From positions 62,001-126,000 of the forward strand of contig JAWKTK010000005.1 of the NCBI GenBank assembly GCA_041399205.1: a DNA stretch of 64,000 nucleotides, in the 5' to 3' direction. Each line of letters opens with the position of its first letter. Position 1 is the stretch's first letter. The position numbers were made by a program, and so were the translations under genes. Below are positions 37,960-45,680 of this stretch, one piece after another. This DNA comes from JAGQOZ01 sp041399205. GTDB lineage: Bacteria > Planctomycetota > Planctomycetia > Pirellulales > Pirellulaceae. Below the pieces are notes generated by a model, which was given only the letters and a program-made list of their open reading frames with translations, did no database searches and was not told the origin of the DNA.

Positions 37960-38814
37960 TCAATTGGTGGTCCACGGATTGCGGATACGATTGAATTCTG
38001 CCAAGAACTGATCCATCGAATCGGGACGCTGATCGGGATTCTTGGCCATCATCCGGGAAACCAAGTCCGTCAATTCCGCTCCGACAAACGAACAATTCGC
38101 CGCCATCGACGGCACGGAAGCTCGCAAATGCTTGGTCAGCAATTCGTCGGGACTGCCGCCGGTATACGGAGGTCGCCCGCAGTGCATTTCAAACAAGACG
38201 CAGCCAAAACTGTAGACGTCACTGCGTTCGTCCAAATTCTTGCCGCGGATCTGCTCAGGAGACATGTAGCTACGAGTCCCCTGCACTTTCGCTTTACCAG
38301 AAAACAATTTTGCCAAACCAGACTTGATTTTTCTAGCGATGGCAAAGTCAATCAATTTGACATGATACTGATCATTAACCAAGAAGTTATCCGGCTTGAT
38401 ATCGCGATGAATCCAACCCTCGTCATGTAAATAGGCCAAACCGGCCGCCGCTTGCTGAATGACCGTCTTCAAGACCGTCACATCCGGATCTTTTTCCGCA
38501 TCCTTGAGATCTCGCAGCCACTGCTTCAAATTCTGCGAATCAAAGTATTCCATTGCCAAATGAGGAATACCTTTGACGACGTTAAAATCGAAAATCCGGA
38601 TCACATTGGTGTGTTCCAAGTCTTTTCCAACGGCGTATTCGTGCTTTAGCAGCGCTATTTCTTCACGATTTGAACGATGATCTTCGGCCAACGCCTTGAG
38701 CGCACACCGCTGATTGTCCACTTCGTGCAAAGCTTCCCAAATCTGGCACTTCGCGCCGGCTCGGACCAGTTTCAGCAAACGGTACGAACCAATGTAATTC
38801 TTGTCGATTGCCAC
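37960..38814 (-). CDS. Soluble Hanks-type Ser/Thr protein kinase with a DFA motif
   Basis: 284 residues, almost only the kinase fold. The catalytic lysine is K40 (ALKAL), the helix-C glutamate likely E59, the loop is HRDIKPDN (136-143), and the activation segment ends MSPEQ (184-188). Two departures: the glycine-rich loop reads VRAGAKCQIWEA instead of the usual GxGxxGxV, and the metal motif is DFA (156-158), not DFG. The essential Asp and Lys are kept, so it may still be active. There is no transmembrane helix or sensor domain, unlike many planctomycete kinases. It lies just upstream of accA. Confidence 0.9.
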   Translation of the reverse strand: MAIDKNYIGSYRLLKLVRAGAKCQIWEALHEVDNQRCALKALAEDHRSNREEIALLKHEYAVGKDLEHTNVIRIFDFNVVKGIPHLAMEYFDSQNLKQWLRDLKDAEKDPDVTVLKTVIQQAAAGLAYLHDEGWIHRDIKPDNFLVNDQYHVKLIDFAIARKIKSGLAKLFSGKAKVQGTRSYMSPEQIRGKNLDERSDVYSFGCVLFEMHCGRPPYTGGSPDELLTKHLRASVPSMAANCSFVGAELTDLVSRMMAKNPDQRPDSMDQFLAEFNRIRNPWTTN

Positions 38815-38886
38815 GCTTCTTCCTGATATTCGAATTGGAGCAAATTGGACGCGTCTCCCCCACCACTAACGAAACACAAACTCTCC

Positions 38887-39783
38887 CTAAAGACCGTTTT
38901 CGTTCGTCTGACCTTCAAGTCTATCGCAACCGTCAGAATCGTCATAGGGTGATGCGGCTGGGCTCAGAAACACACTGGTGGGGTATTCTACGCAACACAG
39001 ATAAAGTCCTCTGGCAGGCGCCGCACATCCGGCGCGACGTCGGTCTCGATCGGCAATCACATCGCGGACCCAACTGACCGGCTCCCTCCCCTGCCCTACC
39101 TTCACCAATGTGCCAACGATGTTGCGCATCATGTTGTATAGAAACCCGTTGGCTTCAACTTCGATATAGATGGGATTCCATAGTTCAAGTGATACTCGGC
39201 GAACGTCGGCTGCGTACACGGTTCGCACCGTTGATTTCCGCGGCGAACCGGCCGTTTGAAAACAAGCAAAGTCGTGTTCGCCTTGGATCAAAGCAGCCGC
39301 CTGTTGCATGGCGGAAAGATCCAAACGTTTGGGCAGATACCAACAATAGTTTCTGGCAAACACATTACCGTGGTCACCGTCCTGCAACACGTATCGATAT
39401 CGTTTGCGCTGCGCGTGTCGAATGGCATTGAAGTCCATGACTGCGATTCGAACCGATTGAATTCGAATGTCCAGCGGCAACTTGGCGTTGATGGCCTTGC
39501 ACAGCGTGCGTTCGTCCAAGCGAGTAGCCAACCGAACGTTCGCTACTTGGCCCATTGCGTGTACGCCGGCGTCGGTTCTTCCGCTGGCGGTCACGTGGAC
39601 TTTTTCCTGAACGATTTCCGCAATCGCTTCTTCCAACGTCTGCTGGATGGAAATCTTGTCGGGCTGATACTGCCAACCGTGATAGGCACTACCATCATAC
39701 GAGAGCGTCAAACAGTAGTTGTTTGTCGTAGGCTCGGTTCGTTTAGGCCCCACTCCCCTGCCCTTCCGGCATCCGGCTTCCAT
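38887..39783 (-). CDS. truA: tRNA pseudouridine(38-40) synthase
   Basis: Isomerises uridines 38-40 of the tRNA anticodon arm. The catalytic Asp is in ASGRTDAGVHAMGQVA; other marks are LSYDGSAYHGWQYQPDKISI near the start, RHAQRKRYRYVL, HDFACFQTAGSPRKSTVRTV and NGFLYNMMRNIVGTLVKVGQ. The ATG at 39783 or a GTG at 39753 is the likely start; both overlap the end of the HTTM gene (stop at 39743), which argues for translational coupling. The frame to 39903 is not supported. The C-terminal 40 residues are a variable tail. Confidence 0.92.
   Translation of the reverse strand: MEAGCRKGRGVGPKRTEPTTNNYCLTLSYDGSAYHGWQYQPDKISIQQTLEEAIAEIVQEKVHVTASGRTDAGVHAMGQVANVRLATRLDERTLCKAINAKLPLDIRIQSVRIAVMDFNAIRHAQRKRYRYVLQDGDHGNVFARNYCWYLPKRLDLSAMQQAAALIQGEHDFACFQTAGSPRKSTVRTVYAADVRRVSLELWNPIYIEVEANGFLYNMMRNIVGTLVKVGQGREPVSWVRDVIADRDRRRAGCAAPARGLYLCCVEYPTSVFLSPAASPYDDSDGCDRLEGQTNENGL
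39086..39097 (-). repeat. AGGGCAGGGGAG oligomer, copy 3
   Basis: Exact match on the minus strand, in sense orientation inside truA (encodes part of KVGQGREP). Confidence 0.8.
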
Positions 39784-40726
39784 TTTTCGACAAGGATCGA
39801 ATGAATTCGGACGGAATGAAAGCAAAGTTCGCCACCACCATGATGAATCCGAATGTGACCATGCCCATGCAAACCGCAATTCCCAGATGCAACAGTACAG
39901 CAAACAATAACATAAGCGGTCGCAGTTTTCGATTCCAAATTAACGCAATGTAGGCAATCTCCCACGCCACGGTCACTTGCGTCAAGAAGTTGATAAACAA
40001 AGGATGTGACGCTGTCCACGTCATGTCGAGCGTCTGATATTCATAGTTTGCAAACCCGCCCCACAACGCGTCACCTCGCCACCAAGTATCGCCAAACAGC
40101 TTTCCCAAGCCTGCGAACAGATACACAATGCACATGTGAATTTGGATCAAACGCAGCGCGATGTTGGTCGAAATGGCCGGCAATGTCGCATCACCTTGCT
40201 GACGGCGTTTTCGCCAAGCATCAACGGAATAACGTTCGCCACAGGGAGCCAACATCAAGTACATCGCCAAGAACGCATGGATCTGATCCAGCCCGTACAG
40301 CGCCCCGACCGTTCGATGAGCAAAACTGACGGTGATCAAGAACGACAACACGGCCGTCACGCGAGTAAACAGGCCGACCGTGAAGCAAGCTAACACACAC
40401 AGCACAACCACGTTGGTCAATAGAATCCAGTTATCGTTTTCCAGCCAAAACAGATGGCTCCACGCGAACGCAGACAAGTCGGTCACGCCTTCAATCGGCG
40501 GTGGCCGATGCGCGTGACGAGCGAATTCGACGGAGACTCGTCCGTTGGCACCCAAGAATTCGGAAGCCCCATACGTCCAAACCAAGTGGCAATAGAACAG
40601 ACTCCAGCCGGTCAGAATTCGTAACAGGCAGACCGTTTCCGGACCATCCGGTGTGAACCAGAATCGATCCCAGCCGTCGCGAAACCAGACATAAAGATCT
40701 TTGCAATAGCCAACAACTAGGTTCAT
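39743..40726 (-). CDS. HTTM-domain (gamma-carboxylase-like) membrane protein
   Basis: 327 residues. The HTTM pattern is seen: LLRILTGWSLFYCHLVWTYG, a loop with GANGRVSVEFARHAHRPPPI, WILLTNVVVLCVLACFTVGL, FAHRTVGALYGLDQIHAFLA, IQIHMCIVYLFAGLGKLFGD, and WEIAYIALIWNRKLRPLMLL. HTTM proteins have about four membrane helices and are related to the vitamin K gamma-glutamyl carboxylase. The bacterial forms have unknown substrates. Start supported by GGAG 7 bases upstream. It overlaps the upstream gene by 4 bases (ATG within its end) and the downstream truA by about 40. Confidence 0.88.
   Translation of the reverse strand: MNLVVGYCKDLYVWFRDGWDRFWFTPDGPETVCLLRILTGWSLFYCHLVWTYGASEFLGANGRVSVEFARHAHRPPPIEGVTDLSAFAWSHLFWLENDNWILLTNVVVLCVLACFTVGLFTRVTAVLSFLITVSFAHRTVGALYGLDQIHAFLAMYLMLAPCGERYSVDAWRKRRQQGDATLPAISTNIALRLIQIHMCIVYLFAGLGKLFGDTWWRGDALWGGFANYEYQTLDMTWTASHPLFINFLTQVTVAWEIAYIALIWNRKLRPLMLLFAVLLHLGIAVCMGMVTFGFIMVVANFAFIPSEFIRSLSKNGSRMPEGQGSGA
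39753..39764 (-). repeat. AGGGCAGGGGAG oligomer, copy 4
   Basis: Exact match on the minus strand, at the end of the HTTM gene and start of truA. Confidence 0.8.
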
Positions 40727-41364
40727 CCGTCGTCTCCTTCGTATTCACCTAGCATGCGAATGTCTTGATACAAGCCTGGCGCGTTCAGCGGCAAACCGCC
40801 CTGCACTTCTTCAGGAAATGGGATTTCGTGGATCTGCAAGTAGAGACGAATTCGCTGACCACCGGTTTCATTTAACAAAGCACGAGCTATCCCGCGTTGC
40901 GCCAATTCCGCTCGCTGGCGATAAAACGTTTGCATCCGTTGAAACTGTTCGGCGCGATCTGGCGGCAGTCCTTCGGGAACCTCGTCCAAAATCTCGTTGT
41001 GAATTCCGTACACCGTTTCCGACAGCATGAAGTGGCGATGGTAAAGTAGCCGAGGCCAATGTTGGTTTCGATCCGGAAAACGCCCCTGCACGACCGCCCC
41101 GTCGGGCATATCGATTTCATAGCGAATCAAGTGACTTGGCCCCGGATTGGGCGCAAAGAAGCGATATCCGTGATCCAAAAACGATGCGATCAGATACGGT
41201 CGAAATACACCGGCCACCACATTCGATAGCGCACTGGCCGGCGGCGGAAAACTCCACGGCGCACTGAAGATCGCCACCACGTGCAGTGCTAGCAAAGCAC
41301 TTGCCAAACGCCTTCGCGTGATACTCCATCCTGCCGGTTGATTCGTCTTTGAATTCCGTTTCAT
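40723..41364 (-). CDS. Partner membrane protein of the HTTM gene
   Basis: 213 residues: one N-terminal helix (LASALLALHVVAIFSAPWSF), a second possible segment (VVAGVFRPYLIASFLDHGYR), then a soluble part (FFAPNPGPSHLIRYEIDMPD, GRFPDRNQHWPRLLYHRHFM, IRLYLQIHEIPFPEEV). The pair with HTTM (4-base overlap) is typical of planctomycete genomes, so they likely act together in the membrane. The activity is unknown. Confidence 0.78.
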   Translation of the reverse strand: MKRNSKTNQPAGWSITRRRLASALLALHVVAIFSAPWSFPPPASALSNVVAGVFRPYLIASFLDHGYRFFAPNPGPSHLIRYEIDMPDGAVVQGRFPDRNQHWPRLLYHRHFMLSETVYGIHNEILDEVPEGLPPDRAEQFQRMQTFYRQRAELAQRGIARALLNETGGQRIRLYLQIHEIPFPEEVQGGLPLNAPGLYQDIRMLGEYEGDDG

Positions 41365-41427
41365 TTCAAAAGATATCGACGTTCACAAAAGTCGATCGCG
41401 AACATCCTTATTCACATTCCATAAAGA

Positions 41428-41465
41428 AAGCCCTGGCAAGTTTGGAACGTTGCCAGGGCTTTTTC
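41428..41465 (-). terminator. Terminator between two minus-strand transcription units
   Basis: 12-bp stem AAGCCCTGGCAA with TTGCCAGGGCTT, loop of about 10 bases. T-rich on both strands; on the minus strand it lies directly after the TIGR03000 gene stop. Confidence 0.85.
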
Positions 41466-41487
41466 GATTATGCAAACTTCGCCGAAA

Positions 41488-42725
41488 TTAGCGGGAAGCG
41501 AGCTTCAGGTTGGCTTCGTCAAATTCGAAAGCCAACTTCACGTCGTCTCCGCCCTTCAACGAAATCTCTTCTTGCTTGCGAATGACACGTCCGTCTCGTT
41601 TAACCGAAACTTCGACCACGTAGTCACCCCAGACTTCACCGCGCGATAGTTTGCGAGTGGAAAACTTGCGAACCGCGCCCGATGACTTGGTCTTGACACC
41701 CGACAAGCGAACTTCTGCGTCATCCGGAACTTCCAAGACAAGCTTGGTCAAAACGGGTTCCGCATTCAAGTCAAACGCCAAGTCCGAAGTAGCACCGGCT
41801 TTGACAGAAACGCTTTTGGTTTCCGTGACTTCCTTGCCATCGCGAACGACTTTCGCCGTCAGCTGATAGTTGTACTTATAGCCAGGCTTCAAGTCGCCCG
41901 ACACAAACTTGCGAAGCGAACCAGTCTTCTGGGTCTTCACACCGTTGACAAACAACGTGGCATCTGCCGGAACCGCCACATTCAAGTAGCCCTTGCTTGT
42001 GCCGGCACTTTCCAACAAGCTACCTGGTTCCACAATCGACCCGCCATCCATGGGCGCTTCGTAGATGGTCTCGCCAGGTGTTTCGTAAATGGGAGTTTCG
42101 CTGATGATTTCGCCTTCAGTGTAACCCGAATCGTAGCTAATGCCCGAATCGTAGCTAACTGAGCCCGAACTTCCACCGCTGGCGTAGCCGCCCGAAGATC
42201 CGCCCGAAACGTAAGACGATCCCCAACCGCCGCTGGAACCACCCGACGAACCGCCTGAGCTTCCGCCGCCATGATATACAGTCAAAGCCGCGCCACCCGA
42301 GCTTCCGCCCGAGCTTCCGCCCGAGCTTCGCCGCTGGATCCGCCCCAACCGCCAGAACTACCGAACGAACGAGATGCACGGTGCGAACGAATCTTGCTGG
42401 CAATTCGTTGCAACAGACCACCGCCACCCGACGATCCGCCCGAAGAACCCCAGCTTCGTCCACCACCAGATGATCCCCAACCACCGCTTCGATGATGAAG
42501 TAGACCCAAGCCATGTCGACCGATACCGCCACCTGACGATCCGCCCGACAAACCACCCGAGCTTCCAAATCCAGCCACCGTCGCAGCACCGCCGCTTGAT
42601 CCTCCGGTACTGGAGTACCCGCCGGAACTTCCTCCCCAAGAACCCCAGCCAGCATGCACTTGATCACCGCTGCACAATGCTACAAGAGACACGAGCAACG
42701 CAACACGTGAAATCCGAATCGACAT
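41488..42725 (-). CDS. Secreted Gly/Ser-rich protein with two TIGR03000 domains, one frameshift
   Basis: A GGGGGAG site 9 bases before the ATG at 42725 supports the start. A signal peptide (SRVALLVSLVALCSG) opens it. Next come about 200 residues of Gly/Ser repeats (GSSGGSSGG), encoded by a 12-base repeat. At the end lie two TIGR03000 planctomycete domains: YLNVAVPADATLFVNGVKTQ with SLRKFVSGDLKPGYKYNYQL, and VLEVPDDAEVRLSGVKTKSS with AVRKFSTRKLSRGEVWGDYV. The frame breaks inside the 12-base repeat near 42326-42333 by one missing C, so the two visible frames (42282-42725 and 41488-42348) join as one protein of about 410 residues. Function unknown; probably an envelope protein. Confidence 0.8.
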
Positions 42726-42913
42726 TTTGTTTCACTCCCCCTTCAAATGAGGTAAGCCCAATAAATTCTGAGATGTAGAACACAACGTTCCGACAGCATA
42801 CAAACCGTAGGTCACAATTCAAGGGTTCTACAAAAGATTTCACGGTCAGACAAAATAGCTTGTCTAGCAAACAATTGCGCAATGTGCCGATTGGATCAAT
42901 TCTGCGGATAGCA

Positions 42914-42941
42914 GAAAAAACGCTCTCAAGTCCAAGAGCGT
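42914..42941 (-). terminator. Terminator after the 42963-43253 gene (minus strand)
   Basis: Stem ACGCTCT with AGAGCGT, loop of about 8 bases, followed by TTTTTT on the minus strand. Confidence 0.8.
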
Positions 42942-42962
42942 CAAGCATTTTTAAGTTCTTTT

Positions 42963-43253
42963 CTAGCCGTTCTGAGAAGCTCGCGGTCGTTCATCCCAAG
43001 CTTCGATGATCAACCGTTCGGTGGACCATTTCTTCTTTTTGGCTTCAGATTTAAGTTTAAATATCACGTACAGAGCTTCTGCTGCTTTCAACTTACCGCG
43101 ATAGGTACGAGGCGTCTTTCGGCCGTCGCATTTGAGATAGAAACAATGACGTCCGGATGATTCCTTCGCCGGCAGAATATCGCCAATTACTTTGCCACGA
43201 ACCGAGACTTCAAACCCGTCGTCGTTCGGTTTGAATTTAAAGGGTGTACTCAT
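42963..43253 (-). CDS. Small hypothetical protein
   Basis: 96 residues from the ATG at 43253 (AGGGA about 10 bases upstream); the frame to 43313 is not supported. The sequence FKFKPNDDGFEVSVRGKVIG and FYLKCDGRKTPRTYRGKLKA suggests a small beta-rich fold with many Lys. The closing AKKKKWSTERLIIEAWDERP is basic. Nothing recognised; a nucleic-acid-binding role is only a guess. It has its own terminator. Confidence 0.6.
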   Translation of the reverse strand: MSTPFKFKPNDDGFEVSVRGKVIGDILPAKESSGRHCFYLKCDGRKTPRTYRGKLKAAEALYVIFKLKSEAKKKKWSTERLIIEAWDERPRASQNG

Positions 43254-43498
43254 GCTAATCTGTTCCCTAGAACCGGATCTATCGAAAAAGAAACGCAAGG
43301 ATTGCCCACACAAGGCACTTCCCCTGGATCGCCTTCACGCAATGCCGACAAGTTCAAGCGAATGGCAAACTGCAATGGCCTGAGGTTTTCCCGCGTCCGA
43401 TTACGCTGGGAATTTAGCACGATCGACTAGGGAGGCAAAGGGGGCGAAAGTTAGGTGGAGCCTACAGATATTCGGGAGCCACCGCGTGTCCAAAAGTC

Positions 43499-44722
43499 TT
43501 ATCGCGAGCTATTCAATTGCACCTGATCAAAGTAGGCTTCTCCCGTCGCGCCGAACAGTCCGATTCGCACAATCGCTTCTCGGGCAGCGCCCGGCACGGC
43601 AAACGATTGTGACTCTTTTCGCCATTCAGAAGTGCCTCGCCATGGCCCCAACCAATTCTGTCCTACTTCTCGTCGTTGGTCATCATAAAACGTAATCATC
43701 AGATTCGGCAGCTCGGTCGGCGTTTCTCCGACAACGACACCTTCCAATTTGACCCAGGTTGAGAGCTCAATCTCACGCACGTGTCGACCATCAATCGCCA
43801 AGCCCTGCAGCAAACGGCTACCCAGTCCCGACGTCTGGTTCGAAAAACGAACATACGCCTTACCATGAGGCGCGTCGTCCGCTTCGATTCGTTCCGCTTG
43901 TCGTTGGTAATACCAGCCCGATATGAATCCTGAATCGTCCACGGGAGTTTCGAAGGAACCGTTTTCCAATTCCGGGTTCTTGGGGTTGGGCAGTTTGCTG
44001 CGAGCTTGTTCGGCTTCGCCTGTCATCGGTACAAACAATGTCGGGCGCAACGCTTCCGATACTAACTTGCCATCCACTTTCTTGAATAAGTACATGGTCT
44101 GCTGATAGCGTTCGCCGACCGGAATCACCAAGCGGCCGCCTTCCTTTAACTGCTCTACCAAGGGCTTGGGAACGCTTTCCGGCGAACAGGTCACAATGAT
44201 TTTGTCGAACGGAGCATGTTCGGCCCAACCTAAAAAACCATCACCTATCTTGGTTGACACGTTGGCGTAACCAAGCTGCCGCAACACACCTCGAGCTCGC
44301 TGCCCCAACGACGGTACAATCTCGATGGTGTAAACCTCCTTCACCAACGGACTCAACACGGCGGCCTGGTAGCCGCTCCCCGTCCCAATCTCCAAGACTT
44401 TGTCTTCCGGCTGCGGCTCCAGACATTCCGTCATGTACGCGACAATAAACGGAGATGAAATGGTCTGCTGATCCCCAATCGGCAGCGCCATATCGTAATA
44501 AGCGAAGTTTCGCAGGCGTCTAGGTACGAAGTCGTGGCGCGGCGTCTTGCGAATCGATTCGACCACGCGTTGGTCCTTGATCCCGGCAGTTAGAATTTCT
44601 TCGTCCACCAGTCGATTTCGCAGCTCTTCAAACGAAGCAGCTCGCTGGCCACTCGCATTGCCGCCATGCGCAAACAGGGCCATCAGCATGACAACCGCTG
44701 GAAAGAAGTTCGTTCGCACCAT
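43499..44722 (-). CDS. Secreted protein-L-isoaspartate O-methyltransferase with a C-terminal jelly-roll-like domain
   Basis: 407 residues; GAGGAG 8 bases before the ATG. A signal peptide (FFPAVVMLMALFAHGGNASG) is followed by a full PIMT fold: RNRLVDEEILTAGIKDQRVV, TPRHDFVPR, the substrate loop MALPIGDQQTISSPFIVAYM, the SAM motif VLEIGTGSGYQAAVL (109-123) and DKIIVTCSPESVPKPLVEQL. From about residue 250 a second domain begins (NGSFETPVDDSGFISGWYYQ, GKAYVRFSNQTSGLGSRLLQ), ending EAYFDQVQLN, the pattern of carbohydrate-binding jelly-roll modules. PIMT repairs isoaspartyl residues in the cytoplasm; an exported form with a binding domain is unusual. The source of SAM outside is unclear. Confidence 0.85.
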   Translation of the reverse strand: MVRTNFFPAVVMLMALFAHGGNASGQRAASFEELRNRLVDEEILTAGIKDQRVVESIRKTPRHDFVPRRLRNFAYYDMALPIGDQQTISSPFIVAYMTECLEPQPEDKVLEIGTGSGYQAAVLSPLVKEVYTIEIVPSLGQRARGVLRQLGYANVSTKIGDGFLGWAEHAPFDKIIVTCSPESVPKPLVEQLKEGGRLVIPVGERYQQTMYLFKKVDGKLVSEALRPTLFVPMTGEAEQARSKLPNPKNPELENGSFETPVDDSGFISGWYYQRQAERIEADDAPHGKAYVRFSNQTSGLGSRLLQGLAIDGRHVREIELSTWVKLEGVVVGETPTELPNLMITFYDDQRREVGQNWLGPWRGTSEWRKESQSFAVPGAAREAIVRIGLFGATGEAYFDQVQLNSSR

Positions 44723-44753
44723 CGGTACAACTCCTCGAATACGCTGGGCATCC

Positions 44754-45680
44754 TCACTGCTTCAACCCCTTGGTCAAGGCCATGAATGCCATTTCCAGAT
44801 TCAATTCGTCTTCTCGAAACTCTTGTATGCCATAGCCCGCCTGCACCAGTTGGGCAGCCAGACCACTATAATCTTCTACGCCTGCGTTCAGCGTTACCGC
44901 TATTCTTGGCGATTTCACTTCGACCGACTGCACCAATTCACTTTGCTCTAGCAATTTGGCAGCCTGATCCCTGTCGCCTTGGACCTGCACAAGTATGACA
45001 GAGTATTGTCGCACTTGCTTCATGACTTCTGCTACAGACGCGTTGACCTGCAGAATTCCCTTTTCGATAATTCCAATTTTATTACATACGTCCGCCAGTT
45101 CAGGCAAAATGTGACTAGAAACGATGACCGTTTTTCCCATTTCGCCCAGGCGTTTGAGCAAATTACGCATGTCGATTCGGGCACGCGGATCCAGACCGCT
45201 GAGTGGTTCGTCTAAGAGCAGAACTTGCGGGTCGTGCAGCATTACTCGAGCTAGCCCCAGTCGCTGCGTTTGGCCGCGTGAAAGCGTGTTGGCAAATGCG
45301 TCACGTTTGAATGCCAAGTCAACGATTTCTAGCATTTCTTCACACGTCTGACGTCGTTTTTCTCCGTTGATTCGATACGCAGACGCAAAAAATTCCAGGT
45401 ATTCAATGACCTTCATATCGTCATAGACACCAAAGAAGTCGGGCATGTAACCGACCATTCGACGAATTTCTTTGGGGTGCGTATAGATCGAATAGCCATC
45501 AACATAGGCTTCGCCCCAGCTGGGCGTCAGCAGTGTGGAAATGATGCGCATGGTCGTGGTCTTCCCGGCGCCGTTGGGACCAATGAAGCCGAATAGATCA
45601 CCTTTTTCTAAATGCAGATCGATCGAATGGATGGCGTACAAATTGCCATAGCGTTTGGTTAGGTCTTTGGTTTCAATCAC
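44754..45680 (-). CDS. ABC transporter ATP-binding protein
   Basis: The start is the GTG at 45680, whose codon overlaps the stop of the upstream gene (GTGA). About 308 residues. Walker A GPNGAGKTTTM, the Q-loop region YMPDFFGVYDDM, signature LSRGQTQRLGLARVMLHDP, Walker B LLLDEPLSGLDP, and the switch histidine in IVSSHILPELADVC. The C-terminal 80 residues are an accessory domain typical of ABC-2 exporters. It couples to the large membrane protein directly upstream. No permease of the ABC-2 type lies in the same operon, so the permease may be elsewhere (for example the type at 1-1476). Confidence 0.92.
   Translation of the reverse strand: MIETKDLTKRYGNLYAIHSIDLHLEKGDLFGFIGPNGAGKTTTMRIISTLLTPSWGEAYVDGYSIYTHPKEIRRMVGYMPDFFGVYDDMKVIEYLEFFASAYRINGEKRRQTCEEMLEIVDLAFKRDAFANTLSRGQTQRLGLARVMLHDPQVLLLDEPLSGLDPRARIDMRNLLKRLGEMGKTVIVSSHILPELADVCNKIGIIEKGILQVNASVAEVMKQVRQYSVILVQVQGDRDQAAKLLEQSELVQSVEVKSPRIAVTLNAGVEDYSGLAAQLVQAGYGIQEFREDELNLEMAFMALTKGLKQ

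Noticed and set aside
39753..39764. AGGGCAGGGGAG as a ribosome binding site for truA
   Set aside because: The same oligomer lies in the middle of other genes and in antisense, so its presence here is not explained by initiation alone.
42150..42650. Possible CRISPR or tandem DNA repeat
   Set aside because: It encodes a Gly/Ser repeat in a good frame; the repetition is a protein feature.
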